64,000 nucleotides of DNA from Cristatella mucedo (taxonomy: Eukaryota > Bryozoa > Phylactolaemata > Cristatellidae). Below are positions 10,338 through 21,547 of the stretch, piece after piece (positions within the stretch are counted from its first letter, which is position 1; each line of letters opens with the position of its first letter). Both the position numbers and the translations under genes were made by a program. Where the stretch lies: assembly GCA_009760855.2 (NCBI GenBank), contig WPIO01000219.1:62001-126000 (forward strand). Direction: 5' to 3'. The notes under the pieces were generated by a model. It had not been told where the DNA came from and did no database searches. It saw only the letters and a program-made list of their open reading frames with translations.

Positions 10338-11436
10338 AATAACCTGTGAATCGCGAAACCTCATGACCCTTGACATCGAAGCTGTCAGTACGGGAATATC
10401 TATTTCACCTCTGCTGCTCAGTCCTCCCTTCGATCGGTCACCATTGGTAGATAGCTACAACACAACACTAGCTGACACGCTCGACGAGTTTTTACCTCTG
10501 AGAAAGCACACTGTGCGCCCCTGTCCAGACGGCCTATGGTTTACCACAGACATTAAACTAGCCAAATCTACTAAGCAAAAGCTTAAAAAAGCATACACAG
10601 GATCCGGACTAACTGTCCATCGACAGGCATATGAAGACTACTGTCGGTCGTACCAATCGATCCTAGCAAAGGCCAAGTATAGCTTCTATAGAAACATTGT
10701 TGAATCACAGATGCACAATCCAAAAATGCTGATGTCGACAATAAACCATCTCCTCAACCGTTCCCAGATTAGCTCCCTACCTGATGATCCTTGTGAAGAT
10801 CTAGCCGATCGCTTCTCTCGATTCTTTGTGCAGAAGATAGACAAGATCAGGGAATCCATCCCTGAGATGACGACCTCCCCACTAGAATGCGGTTCCTCGG
10901 TTCCTGGCTGCACCTCAATGTCTGAATTTAAGCAGCTCACTCGTGATCTTGTCCTAAAGTTCGTATCTCAATCAGAGAAGACAGCAAGGCCTCGGGACCC
11001 TATTCCCACTGTGCTGCTCCTACGTTGCATTGATATGCTGCTGCCATGCATAACTAACATCATTAATATGTCATTAGCCTCAGGTCATGTCCCAGCACCA
11101 TTCAAAAAAGCTGTAGTCAGGGCACTTCTCAAGAAAGCTACACTAGACCAAGAGAGCTTAAGCAACTACCGCCCAGTCTTCCTTCTACCATACCTATCAA
11201 AGACACTGGAGTGGGTCGTGGCAGACCTGCTGAACTCATATATCGAAACCTCACGCCTTGCTAGTACGTTCCAGTCTGGCTTTATAGCTAATCACTCCAA
11301 AGAGTCAGCATTGCTTAGGGTATACAACGACCTACTTAGGAATGCGGACATGGGTAGAGTGTCTCTGCTTGTTTTGCTCGATCTTTCGGCAGCTTTTGAC
11401 ACCATCGATCACAAAATTCTTCTAGAGCGCCTCTAA
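10192..11436 (+). pseudogene. LINE-A linker and RT N-terminal half, long ORF
   Basis: An open stretch of about 414 residues, the longest in the window. It covers the endonuclease-RT linker (SFYRNIVESQMHNPKMLMST, CEDLADRFSRFFVQKIDKIR) and RT motifs 0-A (PIPTVLL, NYRPVFLLPYLSK, FQSGF, DLSAAFDTIDH). It ends just before motif B. The first about 50 codons are out of the endonuclease frame. The DHK-LLERL block is followed by a stop where related copies read on. Confidence 0.88.
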
Positions 11437-11511
11437 TCTCACCTGGGCATCACTGGCACTGCTCTGCAGTGGTTCAGGTCTTATCTCAGTGGGAGAGTCC
11501 AGAGTATTGAC

Positions 11512-12575
11512 GTGAATGGACAAAGATCATCTGAAATAATTCTGAAATATGGATTACCTCAGGGCTCCGTGCTGGGTCCGGTTCTTTTAACGGTTTGTAC
11601 TCTACTTCTTGCTGATGTGATTGCCAAGCACAATCAGGCTTTCACTTCTATGTGGATGACACTCAGTTGTACCTTTGCTTTGATCCCTCACAGCCTTCGA
11701 GCACCTCAAATTCTCTCAACTCACTTGCTGCATGCATTGATGACATCTGCACATAGATGGCAGCATATTTTCTGAAACTAAACGATGATAAAACTAACTT
11801 ACTCGTTATGGGCGAACCCAGTGTGTTTCAGAGATTTAAAAAGCTGACTCTCAAAATTGGCTCTGCTAGCATATCTCCAGTTGACGCAGCTCAAAATCTA
11901 AGTGTCATATCTAAAAGCGACCTCTCGTTAGACGATCATATCTGCTCCACAGTCAAATCTGCATATTGTCATGTTCATAACAATGCCTAAATTCGGGCTT
12001 GTTTAGATAAGGATACCACGTTCAAGTTGGTAAATTCATGCGTGACATCCTGTCTCGACTTCTGCAATTCTGTGCTTAACGGCCTACCTCAGTGTACGAT
12101 CAGACGATTGCAGCTGGTGCAAAACTCCTCAGCTAGGCTTATCTGTCGTGAGCGTAGCAGTTGCCACATTGCTCCATTTCTCGCTGACTTGCACTGGCTA
12201 CCAGTCGAGCAACGGATTGACTTCAAGGTTTTGTCGCTCACTTTTAGGTCTCTTCATTCTATGGCTTCAGCCTATCTCTCAGATATACTACCCCATCAGG
12301 CCAAGCATCGTACCACCTGCTTTTCGGAATCCAGCAGTCTAGAAATACCTCGCACGAACCTTAAATCCTTAGGAGACCGTGCATTTAGTTCATATGCTCC
12401 CAAAGCATGGAACTCTTTCCCGACCTGCGTCAGAACATCCCCTTACCTGACCAAATTAAAAAAAACTGAAAAACACACCTATTTAGAACAGCATTTAGTG
12501 GTTCACTGTCATTCTTCCTTAATAATAATAATAATAAAAATAATGTACTTGATAAAGTGCGCTCAGAGAACTTAA
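11512..12575 (+). pseudogene. LINE-A RT C-terminal half, broken
   Basis: The frame at 11512 has YGLPQGSVLGPVLL (motif B, intact). A frame change near 11640 destroys the YADD motif, which would fall at about 11645. The frame at 11757 has FLKLNDDKTNLLVMG. The frame at 12027 has CVTSCLDFCNS, LADLHWLPVEQRIDFKVLSL and AFSSYAPKAWNSFPTCVRTS. The protein ends in the LINE C-terminus, then the 3' UTR. Confidence 0.88.
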
Positions 12576-12808
12576 TCTGTTTCTAGGCGCTTTACATTTG
12601 CTGCAAAGGGAGATGCAATTGAATGGTAAGTAAAATCATGCTTGAAAAACAAACAAAATGAATATCGTGGTTAGGGGTGATATGCGCAGGGTCAACATGC
12701 AAATGTGGTTTGTGGCAGCATGCACAGTGTCAGCATGCATAAGCACGTGAAGGACGAATCACCGGGACCCACTAAATGCCGTCCTAATTAGGTGTGTTTT
12801 TAATTTGA
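12516..12808 (-). mobile_element. LINE-A 3' fragment inserted in a LINE-A 3' UTR
   Basis: A reversed 3' piece ((AAT)n, hairpin, 3' UTR, last codons near 12770-12808) lies inside the plus-strand copy. Left of it the host copy reads to the CATTCTTCCTT region, and right of it the host 3' UTR resumes with ACGTGCTGATGCTTGCTGAC. The result is an imperfect inverted arrangement of related 3' UTRs. Confidence 0.8.
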
Positions 12809-12880
12809 CGTGCTGATGCTTGCTGACACTGTGCATGCTGCCACTAACCTCCATGCTGCCATGCAGCCACTAACCTAACA
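12809..12880 (+). mobile_element. remainder of LINE-A 3' UTR
   Basis: The GCTGACACTGTGCATGCTGCC block typical of the LINE-A 3' UTR resumes here and contains a small internal duplication (CCACTAACCTCCATGCTGCC..). The 3' hairpin is not present. Confidence 0.65.
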
Positions 12881-12884
12881 CGGA

Positions 12885-13336
12885 GGATTTAGATTAGCCG
12901 GCTCTTAATAATCTGCATTTTAGGTGTGATCTTGCATCCCTGCTATTGTTGCGTAATCGTTATGCAAAGGCATTTTTAGATATGGTTGCTGTTGCTAGTG
13001 TGCGTAAATTGATGACAAAAAGACGACTGAGCCCTGCTCGGCTGGAACCCCTTTATGTTGGCTCAGCATTGTCTCGAGCATTGGCTGCTCGAGCTCCCTG
13101 AAGCAGTGCTGCCGTTCATTTCTTTAACTTAGTCGTCGTGAGGCCTGCTCAATCCTGGTGCCCATTTAATGTGTCTCTTAGGAACTCGAGCTGAATCAGC
13201 CATAAACCACAGTTAATACGTTATACAATTACTGAAAGAATCAGACCTGTTCGCCTTTACTAAGACAAAGCTAAAATATACTACCATCAATAAATTACCC
13301 GGTGCCAACCCTACAGGTTTCTTCTTTCATACCCAT
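12885..13336 (+). mobile_element. LINE-A 5' fragment
   Basis: This matches the LINE-A 5' region and endonuclease start. NRYAKAFLDMVAVASVRKLM corresponds to RRSNAFLDNN-VAKIHEL at 9420, and KLPGANPTGFFFHT corresponds to the endonuclease WLKS...TPSGFSFFHT block. It ends abruptly at 13336 against the LINE-B tail. Confidence 0.7.
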
Positions 13337-13811
13337 TCAACAAGGTAATGTAATGTATTTCCGTCTGTAACTCCACAAGCCACAATTACTTTGTGGTTAT
13401 TACGCTGGAGAGCTTTGTGTAGCCCGCTCGCAGCCTAAGCAGCTTTTCATACGCATTAGGTAGCCCACAGACTTAATCTCATGCAGCAAAGAGAAAATGG
13501 GAAGCTGAGCAGAGTCAGGAGAGCAGTTAAAGTAGTCAGTAACATAGAATTAGCAGTTCAGGACGGCTAGAAAGGATGTGTCACAGTCGGCAGCAGGAGA
13601 TTAGTTGTCTTCGCCTTAGATTCTTGAAGGTGAGTTCCATAGTCTAGGACCTACAGAAAAAAGCTCCTATCGCCATTGGGCTTAAGTGGAGAAATGGAAC
13701 AGCTAATGTATTGTCCAAACATAACCTGAGCGCACGAGGAAGCTGAAACTGGTGCAGAAGTTTAGCTAGGTATTGTAGAGACAATGGCTATGGCGGGCCT
13801 TGTGTGTCAGC

Positions 13812-13995
13812 ATAAATAAATAAATAAATCATAGCTGCTTAAACAGCATTTTTATGTATAGCTACAGAAAAGCTTTTACGGCTATCCCCACCCCTTACAG
13901 TGGTGATAAAGGTTCGCCCAACGCAGGAATCGAACCCACGACCTCGGGACCGAGGTCATGAAAGCAACCGCCTTAACTAGTCTGCCATCGCGGCT
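13812..13995 (-). mobile_element. tRNA-derived SINE, copy 3, inside LINE-B
   Basis: The complete structure is present on the minus strand: tRNA-like head ending at about 13995, B box GGTTCGATTCC, GGGCGA box, hairpin, AGGCTTTTCTGTAGCTA body and a (TTTA)4 tail at 13812-13829. The LINE-B homology to 46010-46040 runs up to both edges, so this is an insertion. Confidence 0.9.
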
Positions 13996-14084
13996 TAACT
14001 TTGATCTGTATCCGTTGATCAACCAGCTGCCATCGTAGCTCTCTTAGCAAAAAGACACCTGGTTAAACCATTGGAATTTTCAAA

Positions 14085-14700
14085 CTAGCCTGCACAGTAT
14101 TCAAAGTCAGCTGCAATTGCCAAGTAGCTTATCTCAGTAGCCCAGCCAAAAGTGAACCTTTCGAAATTTAGGCAGCTGTCAAAGACGGCACTTAATTTCT
14201 GAGCGTATGATTCCCTTCGTACAACAGAATCATCTATTTGAAAAGCTAAGCTTTCTAGTCCAGCCAAACTCTTAGGTTGTCCTGCGAGCAACACTTCAGT
14301 TTTGTTGTCATTCAGTTAAAGGAAGTTTACCTACATCCAGGATTAAATGTCAGCCAGGCAAGCATTCAGTTTATCAGTAGCAGCAGCAGATTCCGACGGT
14401 TTCAATGGCAAATACAGCCGCGTATCGTCAGCGTCAGAGTACAATCCTTTTCCATGGGCCCGAATCACTTTCCCAGAGTTTGAGTATACATGGACAACAG
14501 AAATGGACTGAAGATGGAACCTTGAGGGATTCCATAGATGATTGGTCTGGTGGATGAGACCTGACGCCCACACGACACTGATTGAACACGATCGGACAAA
14601 TAAAACTTAATCCAAGCAAGGGCCTCGTCTGAAAAACCGATCATTGTTCTCAATGGCTCCAGTGCGACATCCTGATCAACGGTGGCAAAGGCAGCCGATA
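14085..14700 (-). pseudogene. LINE-B reverse transcriptase, broken
   Basis: Open stretches at 14465-14653, 14343-14573 and 14085-14294 (different frames) give motif B, motif C and the downstream NDNKTEVLLAGQ block. The catalytic Y/F-ADD reads DADDT. The wording of the motifs (ETLDE-like start, KSYLS-R, GQVSSTRPI) differs from LINE-A, placing it in a separate family of the L2/CR1 group. Confidence 0.82.
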
Positions 14701-14889
14701 GATCTGGCAGAGCTAGTGCAGTGACATTCCTGTCATCATTGCTGCATATGATGTTATTGGTTACACAAAAGAGACCAGTTTCAGGGTAGTGCTAAATCAA
14801 GGCTGATCTCGATGTTATCGCGCTCATTCATCAGTTTTAATACCGACTGCAGTCCCCTCGAAGGAATCGCTCGAATGATTTGTTTTGTG

Positions 14890-17235
14890 TTAAACTCACC
14901 CAGGGCTGCCAATGGGGGCAGAGGCCTGTCGCCATCAAGCTCAAAGTCATACTTTATCTCAGATTATTCTGATCTCATTTCGATTTTCCAAGAAATAATA
15001 GTAATAATAATATTAATGCACTAAGAAATTTTTTCTCGTTATGCATGATTGCAACTTTCATTTTATTAACTTATCTTACGCCTTAAGTGCCATAGTTCGT
15101 GCACTGACTGAATCCGATTCTCTTTTGTAGCTCATGCGCTTGACGGTACTCACATCAAGGGTCACGAACTCTCAGTTTTGTTTCTACAACTGTTAGCTTA
15201 TCACCTATTATTCCCAAATTAATTCTGATAGTCTGACCACATGCTGATCATATTATGTGCAAATTTACGCTCTCATCCACAGCTAAAGTCACGCATGAAT
15301 CGCAAAAATGCGAAGATCCTTGCATCTATGCATTCACAGAGAAATCTTCACCTACTTTGCTCCTGCTGCTTAATCCCCATCCGACCTGTCATCATTGGGA
15401 GGACAAGCTATTCGACGTGTTAGCACCTCTGACTAGGCGCACTGTGTGTCCTCTGCCGGATGGCCTATGATTTATCCCAGATAATAAAATACCTGTATCT
15501 ATTTTGTGGGGGCCTGCTTCTTCTACTGTTGTAATTGGACCAGTGCCCCGACACTAATGTACGTGTCTCACATGTGGCCAATAGTTAAGCCCTTGACGTT
15601 GCGAGGTATCAGACCACTAATGTATGTTATATTTTGTGACGTCTGCTGATATTCATTGAGCTCTCATAAACGTGTGCATTGAGAGAAAATAAAGGGAGAG
15701 TCTCGCTTATCCCCCCCACGTCCGCTGTGTGTCTCCGTACGACACCACTAGGGCTGCCGGTGCTTGAGCCACAGCAACACATCTCCTAAGCACAAGATTT
15801 AAAAAGCAAACAGATTAGGATTGACTGTCCATCAACTATTATCTGAGAAATGATGTATATCATTCTAAACAGTTACGGCTAAGGCTAAGTCTAGCTTCTA
15901 TAAAAATTATTGGTTAAGCACTGCTGCACAATTAAAATATGCTGATGTCTATTATCAGCCATTTGCTTACCCACTCCCAGGAACTAGCTGAATGCTTCTT
16001 AAATTCTTTGGAATTAATGTAGACAAGATCTGATATTACATACCTAAGGTGGCTTCATTCCTTCAGGACTCCTATCCCTTAGTAACAGCTCCACACGAAT
16101 CCCTTTCTCAATTCCGTGCACTGACTCAATGTCTACACTCACGGAGGTAACGAGTGACCTCATCCTGCACTTCTAATGCCAGTCAAAGAAGACTACAGGT
16201 AATCTGGACACTACCCCTCCGGTTCTACTACTACTATGCATTGATCTGCTGCTGTTATACATAACTAACACGTGCGTCTTCAGCCTCGGGACTTATCCAG
16301 GCCCCTTACGAAAAAAACTGTAGTCAGACAGTGATGTAAGACCGAGAAAACTTTAGCACCTTCCACCCAGTCTCAAATATACAGCTCGTATCGAAGAAAC
16401 AGACACAATTCATATCAGACATGATAAACTCTTAAATTGTAGATTTAAACCCTGGCTGGCAGGTTCCAGTATGGTTCTACAACTACTAAATCCACGGAGT
16501 CAGCATTGCTTCGGGCTCACAGTGACCTTCCTTGGAACGGGGCCTTGAGTGGAGTCATGCATTACATTACATTTTGCTTGATCTATCCGCAGTTTTTGAT
16601 ACTATCAATAACTGAGTCATTCACGAGCGCCCCCTCATCTTGCCTTAGCATCACTGGTACATCACTGCAATAGTTCAAGTCCTATATAGGTAGAATACTC
16701 CAGAGTATTGATGTTAAAAGACAAAGAACATCCAAAGAACGACCGAATTGTGGTGTATCTCAGAGCTCTGAGCTAGATCCCACTCTTTTCACGATGTTTA
16801 CTCCCCCACTTGCCGATGTGATTGGAAAACACCATCCAGGCTTAGATTTCTATGCAGATGAAAATAATCTGTACCTTTGCTTTGATCCCTCACAGCCCTC
16901 TAGCATGTCGACTTGTCTCAACTCCCTCGAAGCATCTTTTGACGACATCTGCAAATGGATGGCGGCCAACTCTCTTAAAATGAACGATGATTAAACCAAA
17001 TTACTAGTTATCGGCAAACCAAGTGCTATTCAACATTTTAAAAACCTAATGCTCAAAATCTTGTCTCCTACTATATCCCCTCTTGCAGTTTGAAGAAAAA
17101 CTATGTTTCTGGTTTCAAAATGACCTGAACTGGAGGAACAGTTAGGCTCTGCAGTAAAGTCTGCCTACTTTCTGCTACATAACAGGCTGCTAAAATTCGT
17201 GCTTGCTTAAACTTATTATCGATCAAGATATAATT
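14890..17235 (+). mobile_element. LINE-A old copy with nested LTR
   Basis: A highly decayed LINE-A runs from within the endonuclease (FISDYSDLISIF, about 14955) through THIKGHEL (about 15150), the linker, RT and the region after motif C. The best block is 16794-16994 (LADVIGKHHPGLDFYADENN, LNSLEASFDDICKWMAANSL), where the catalytic YADD reads YADE. It is split by a solo LTR at about 15503-15780. It ends near 17235 without a 3' tail. Confidence 0.8.
15503..15780 (+). mobile_element. solo LTR, copy 1, inside LINE-A
   Basis: This block of about 275 bases begins near TGTGGGGGCC and ends near CCACAGCAACA. It shares ordered blocks with 58664-58935: GGTTGTAATT-like, CGACACTAATGTACGTG, TGTGGCCAATAGTTAAGCC, CCACTAATGTATGTTAT and a polyadenylation signal (AATAAA) before GTCTCG. 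Flanking LINE-A homology is continuous across it (compare 10555-10600), so it is an insertion. The parent element is not in the window. Confidence 0.72.
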
Positions 17236-17935
17236 TAAGGGTCACACGACCTTCACACAGCTGGTAGTGATATCATATCAAGCTGTGATTTAACTTCAAA
17301 TGCTATCCTAAACATTTGACCATTCTTATTTCACAGTTCATACAAAGTTAGAAAAGCGACTAAGTTCTCGGGGGTTCTATACAAAGGTGCTACTAGTACT
17401 ATGATTATTCAAAGTATTGAAGAAATAATAGATCCCCTCATTCTCTTTCTCAGGCTTTAGCATTCCAGCGAGGACTAAATTAGGCTAAATACCGTATACA
17501 TGCTCTTCTGATTTACGTTCGTTATAGTTTGTAATGATCTTTAATTTCTTTAAATTGAAATTGTAGTTCAAATAACCCAGATCATGAAAATCACTTATGG
17601 GTATGGTTATGAGATCCAATCAATGGCAACATAATTATCCACTGCAGGTAGAAATAGCTATGATAAAATTTTACTTGAACAAATATTCATTGTAGACAAA
17701 ATAGTAAGTAAACCTTAAATCTGAAAAATGCTAACCTTATTTTCAATTTTCAAACGATCAACAATTTTCAATAACAATGCCGTATACCAAAAAATAATAA
17801 AATTAGCGGGATAATATTCACAAGTTGTGAGTAAAAACTAAATAATTAAAAAATAACTTTCTATCATCTTTTTAAACTATTCTCAACGTCACAGCTTGCA
17901 GTGTGCATGAGTAAACATTAAACAATTCTTGTATT
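17236..17935. other. non-coding AT-rich gap
   Basis: There is no open frame of interest and no clear LINE, SINE or transposon motif; the composition is strongly AT-rich. Confidence 0.5.
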
Positions 17936-17939
17936 TCCA

Positions 17940-18962
17940 CCTGAAATTCTCTCAACTCACATGCTGCATGTATTGATGACAACCGCACATAGCAGATGGC
18001 AGCAAATTTTCTAAAACTAAATAATGATAAAACTAACGGACTAGTTATGAGCAAACCCAGTGTGACTAGCACATTGGAAAGGCTGAAACTCAAAATTGGC
18101 TCCGCGAGCATATTTCCAGTTGAATCAGCTCAAAATCTAGGTGTCAAATTCCAAAGCTACCTCTCGTGAGACGACCATATCAGCTCCACAGTCAAATCTG
18201 CATATTGTCAGCTTCATAACAATGCCTAAATTCGGGCTTGTTTAGATAAGGATACCACGTCCAAGTTGGTCCATACATTCGTCACATCCCGTCTCGACTT
18301 CTGCAACACACTACTCGCTGGCGTACCAGCATTTGCGATCGGGCGATTGCAGCTAGGGCAAAACTCCTCAGCTAGGCTTATCTGTCGTGAGCCTTGCAGT
18401 TGCCACATTACTCCACTTCTCGCCGACCTGCACTGGCTACCAGTCAAGCAAAGGATTGACTTCAAGGTTTTGTTGCTCACTTATAGGTTCCTTCATTCTT
18501 TGGCTCCTGCCTATCTCTTAGATCTACTCCCCCATCAGGCCAAGCATCGTACCATCCGCTTTTCGAAATCCAACAGTCTACAAATATTCCGTAGAAACCT
18601 CAAATTCTTCGGAGACTGTGCATTTAGTTCGTATGCTCCCAAGGCCTGGAACTCCCTACCTAGCAGCGTCAGAACAACACCTGACGTGACCACATTTAAA
18701 AAGAATATAAAAATACACCTATTTATGACAGCATTTAGTGGGTCCCCGTGATTCGTCCTTGATGTGCTTATGGGTACCGACACTGTGCATGCTGCCACTA
18801 AACACATTTGCATGCTGACCCTGAGCATGTCACCCCAAACCATAGTATTCATTCTGTTTGTTTATCAGCACGATTTTATTCACCACTCAATTGCATTTCT
18901 CTTTGCAGCAAATGTAAAGCGCCTAGAGAGAGAGATTGAGTTCTCTGAGGGCGCTTAAGAGA
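17940..18962 (+). mobile_element. LINE-A copy, C-terminal part and 3' end
   Basis: It begins downstream of motif C (NSLNSHAACIDD-like), passes through SAQNLGVKFQS, LVHTFVTSRLDFCNTLL and LADLHWLPVKQRIDFKVLLL to AFSSYAPKAWNSLPSSVRTT (ORF 18266-18751). It ends in the 3' hairpin, where the GAGATTGA(G/A)TTCTCTGAGGG block is duplicated at 18930-18980. Confidence 0.88.
18266..18751 (+). pseudogene. LINE-A RT C-terminal fragment
   Basis: A 161-residue open frame holds the post-RT region of LINE-A: RRLQLxQNSSARL, CHITPLLADLHWLPVKQRID and a THxFRTAF-like end (IHLFMTAFSGSP). No catalytic residues are included. It stays open because it is relatively young, not because of function. Confidence 0.85.
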
Positions 18963-18984
18963 TTGAATTCTCTGAGGGCACCTC

Positions 18985-20455
18985 ACACCTTGCTAGTAAG
19001 TTCCGGTCCGGCTTTAGAGCTAATCACTCCACAGAGTCAGCATTGATTAGGGTATACAACGACCTACTTAGGAATGCAGACAAGGGTAGAGTGTCTCTGC
19101 TTGTTTTGCTCGATCTTTCGGCAGCTTTTGACACAATCGATCACAAAGTTCTTCTAGAGCGCCTCTCATCTCGCCTGGGCATCAATGGCACTGCTCTGCA
19201 GTGGTTTATGTCCTATCTCAGTGGGAGACTCCAGAGTATTGACGTGAATGGACAAATATCATCTAAAGTACCTCTGAAACATTGAGTACCTCAGGGCTCC
19301 GTGCTAGGTCCGGTTCTTTTCATCGTTTATACTCTGCCTCTTGCTGATGTGATTGCCAAGAACAATCTAGGCTTTCACTTCTATGCGGATGACACTCAGT
19401 TATACCTTTGCTTTGATTCCGCCCAGCCTTCGAGCACCTCAAATTCTCTCAACTCACTTGCTGCATGCATTGATGACATAAGCACTTGGAGGGCAGCAAA
19501 TTTTCTAAAACTAAGCGATGATAAAACTAACTTACTAGTTATGGGCAAACCCAGTGTGATTCAGAAATTGGAAAGCTGACGCTCAAAATTGGCTGTACCA
19601 GCATATCTCCTGACAAATCAGCCTGAAATCTAGGTGTCATGTTCCAAAGCGACCTCTCGTTAGACGACCACATCAGCTCCACGGCCAAATCTGCCTATTT
19701 TCAGCTTCATATTATTGCGAAAATTCGTGCTTGTTTAGATAAGGATACCACGTCTAAGTTGGTCCATGCATTCGTGACATCTCGTCGACTTCTGCAACTC
19801 ACTCCTTACTGACCTACCAGCATGTGCGATCAGGCGATTGCAGCTGGTGCAAAACTCCTCAGCTAGGCTTGTCTGTCGTGAGCGGTGCAGTTGCCAAGTT
19901 ACTCCACTTCTTGCCGACCTGCACTGGCTACCAGTCAATCAACGTATTGACTTCAAGGTTTTGTCGCTCACTTTTAGGTCCCTTCATTCTAAGGCTCCAG
20001 CCTATCTCTCTGACACACTCCCCAATCAGGCCAAGCATCGTACCACCGGCATTTCGTTATCCAACAGTCTAGAAATACCTCGTACAAACCTTAAATCCTT
20101 TGGAGACCGTGCATTTAGTTCGTATGCTCCCAAAGCCTGGAACTCCCTCTGGACCTGCGTCAGAACATCCCCTGACCTGACCAAATTAAAATAAAACTCA
20201 AAAACACACCTATTTAGGACAGCATTTAGTGAGTCCTTGTGATTCGTCCTTGATGTGTTTATGCGTGCTGACACTGTGCATGCTGCCACTAACCACATTT
20301 GCATGCTGACCCTGTGCATGTCACCCCTAACCATGTTATTCATTTTGTTTGTTTATTCAGCATGATTTTACTCACCATTCAATTACACTTCCCTTTGCAG
20401 CAAATGTAAAGCGCCTAGAAAGAGATTAAGTTGTCGAGGGCGCTTTATCAAGAAT
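18985..20455 (+). mobile_element. LINE-A copy, RT to 3' end, in tandem
   Basis: It starts in the RT fingers (SLIRVYNDLLRNADKGR from 19043) directly after the tail of the previous copy. Motif A LLDLSAAFDTIDH, motif B (a stop then PQGSVLGPVLF), motif C FYADDTQLYLCF (19382) and the whole C-terminal region follow, with the 3' hairpin and (ATT)n at 20405-20478. A stop at 19283, a frame change at 19575 and a small deletion near 19785 inactivate it. Confidence 0.9.
19043..20197 (+). pseudogene. LINE-A reverse transcriptase, frameshifted
   Basis: Segments 19043-19285, 19301-19579 and 19838-20194 together cover RT motifs A-C and the C-terminal region. Catalytic aspartates are present in motif A (DLSAAFDT) and motif C (YADD). 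It is broken by a nonsense change before motif B and by frame changes. Confidence 0.87.
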
Positions 20456-20477
20456 ATTATTATTATTATTATTATTA

Positions 20478-20660
20478 TCTGCATGATGACCCTGTGCATA
20501 TCACCTCTAACCATTATTCTTGTTGTTTATCAAGCCTGATACCACTCACCTTTCGATCGTGCTTCTTTTGCAGCAATCGAACTGCACTTAGAAAGAGATT
20601 GAGTTCTCTGAGGGTGCTATATCAAATGTATTATTATTATTAATATTTATCAGGTGCATT
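20478..20660 (+). mobile_element. LINE-A 3' tail inserted at the previous tail
   Basis: Directly after the (ATT)n of the previous copy comes another 3' UTR (GCATGATGACCCTGTGCATATCACC), a weakened hairpin (AACTGCACTTAGAAAGAG...GAGGGTGCT) and a second (ATT)n. It is a severely 5'-truncated insertion. Confidence 0.82.
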
Positions 20661-21238
20661 AATAATATTAATATTATTATTAGGTTTCACTACATAATTT
20701 CGTGTTTAATTTGCTAACTTTCGCATTTTATTGAGTTTTAGGCCAGTTATTGCAATTCGTACCCATAGAGCTGATATTATTGTCATTTTCGCAAGATTTA
20801 TATTATTATTCTAGCCCAATTACTATTTCATTTATAATGCTTGACGAAACTGGACACACTCTTTTTACTTCCACGGCATCAGGATAATGCAATGCTTTTT
20901 TTTGCATAATTGTACTTGATTTTTTGACAGAAAGCCAATTAAATCTCTTTATACACGTTTTTAAAAAGCTATTCTAGTGTGCTCAAAATATTATGGACGC
21001 AACAGTCGATGTTGTTGGCATTGAGAACTTTTGTTGGTAAGCGTTTAGCAGTGCGCATTTGTCTTCCCCGCTTTTGTTACGGCGCTGTCAAGTGAAGTAG
21101 TAAAAGATTTACTCTTATTAGAGAGTTATACAAATGTTTCATCCCTATCGTTTGTGTTAAAACGTGTTTTCATTAATCTGCCAAACCACGCCCTGTCGAT
21201 ACTGAGCCGGGAGCTGCACTTTAATTCAATTTTACACA
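20661..21238. other. non-coding AT-rich gap
   Basis: Nothing recognised. It is bounded on the right by the terminal inverted repeat of the Tigger-like element. Confidence 0.5.
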
Positions 21239-21262
21239 CAGTGCTACCTTGACTTATGAGTG
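21239..21262 (+). repeat. Tigger-like left terminal inverted repeat
   Basis: Begins CAGTGCTACC; paired with 23274-23296. Confidence 0.88.
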
Positions 21263-21547
21263 CCTTAGCTAGCAAGTTTTTTGAGATAGGAGCCATTTCT
21301 CCTCTTTTTGCGCTTTAGGTTGAGTGGTAAATATGGGTTTACGAGCTATCTTTAGATATGCAACAGCTAGTTGGTGCAGAAAAATGCCACACTGAGCGCC
21401 GGAACATCGGCACAGCATTCCGCGTCTAGCTCGTTCACTTTAAACTGTTAGGTTGCAGCGGAAGCACTAGCATTGTGCTCGCGTTTTGCTTGTGGTTGTT
21501 TTGCAAACTTTGTTTTTCCAGCCATCGATCTGAAGATCCGAAGAAAG

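Larger units (their letters stand above)
9310..12510 (+). mobile_element. LINE-A copy, nearly full length
   Basis: This is the fullest plus-strand LINE-A. Its 5' region (RRSNAFLDNN...CINKRKAP, 9400-9500) precedes an AP endonuclease (about 9640-10330), a linker (10340-10960), the RT (about 11090-11900) and the C-terminal region (to 12475). It breaks off in the 3' UTR at about 12515, where a reversed LINE-A fragment is inserted; the 3' UTR resumes at about 12809. Stops and frame changes near 9789, 9860, 10290, 11436, 11650 and 11990 make it inactive. A single long ORF (10192-11436) survives. Confidence 0.9.
13338..14790 (-). mobile_element. LINE-B copy (second non-LTR family)
   Basis: The minus strand holds a different RT family. 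From the right it has a degenerate motif A region (about 14690), RTMIGFSDEALAWIKFYLSD, IPQGSIFSPFLLSMY (motif B), DADDTRLYLPL (motif C), then LAGQPKSLAGLESLAFQIDD. It continues through a C-terminal region similar to the other LINE-B pieces, to an (ATTAC)n tail at 13338. A SINE (13812-13995) interrupts the C-terminal region, and the segment between about 14014 and 14090 has lost sequence. Several frame changes. Confidence 0.85.

Noticed and set aside
10192-11436. Longest open frame as an active LINE protein
   Set aside because: It covers only the linker and RT start, is out of frame with the endonuclease, and motif C downstream is destroyed by a frame change.
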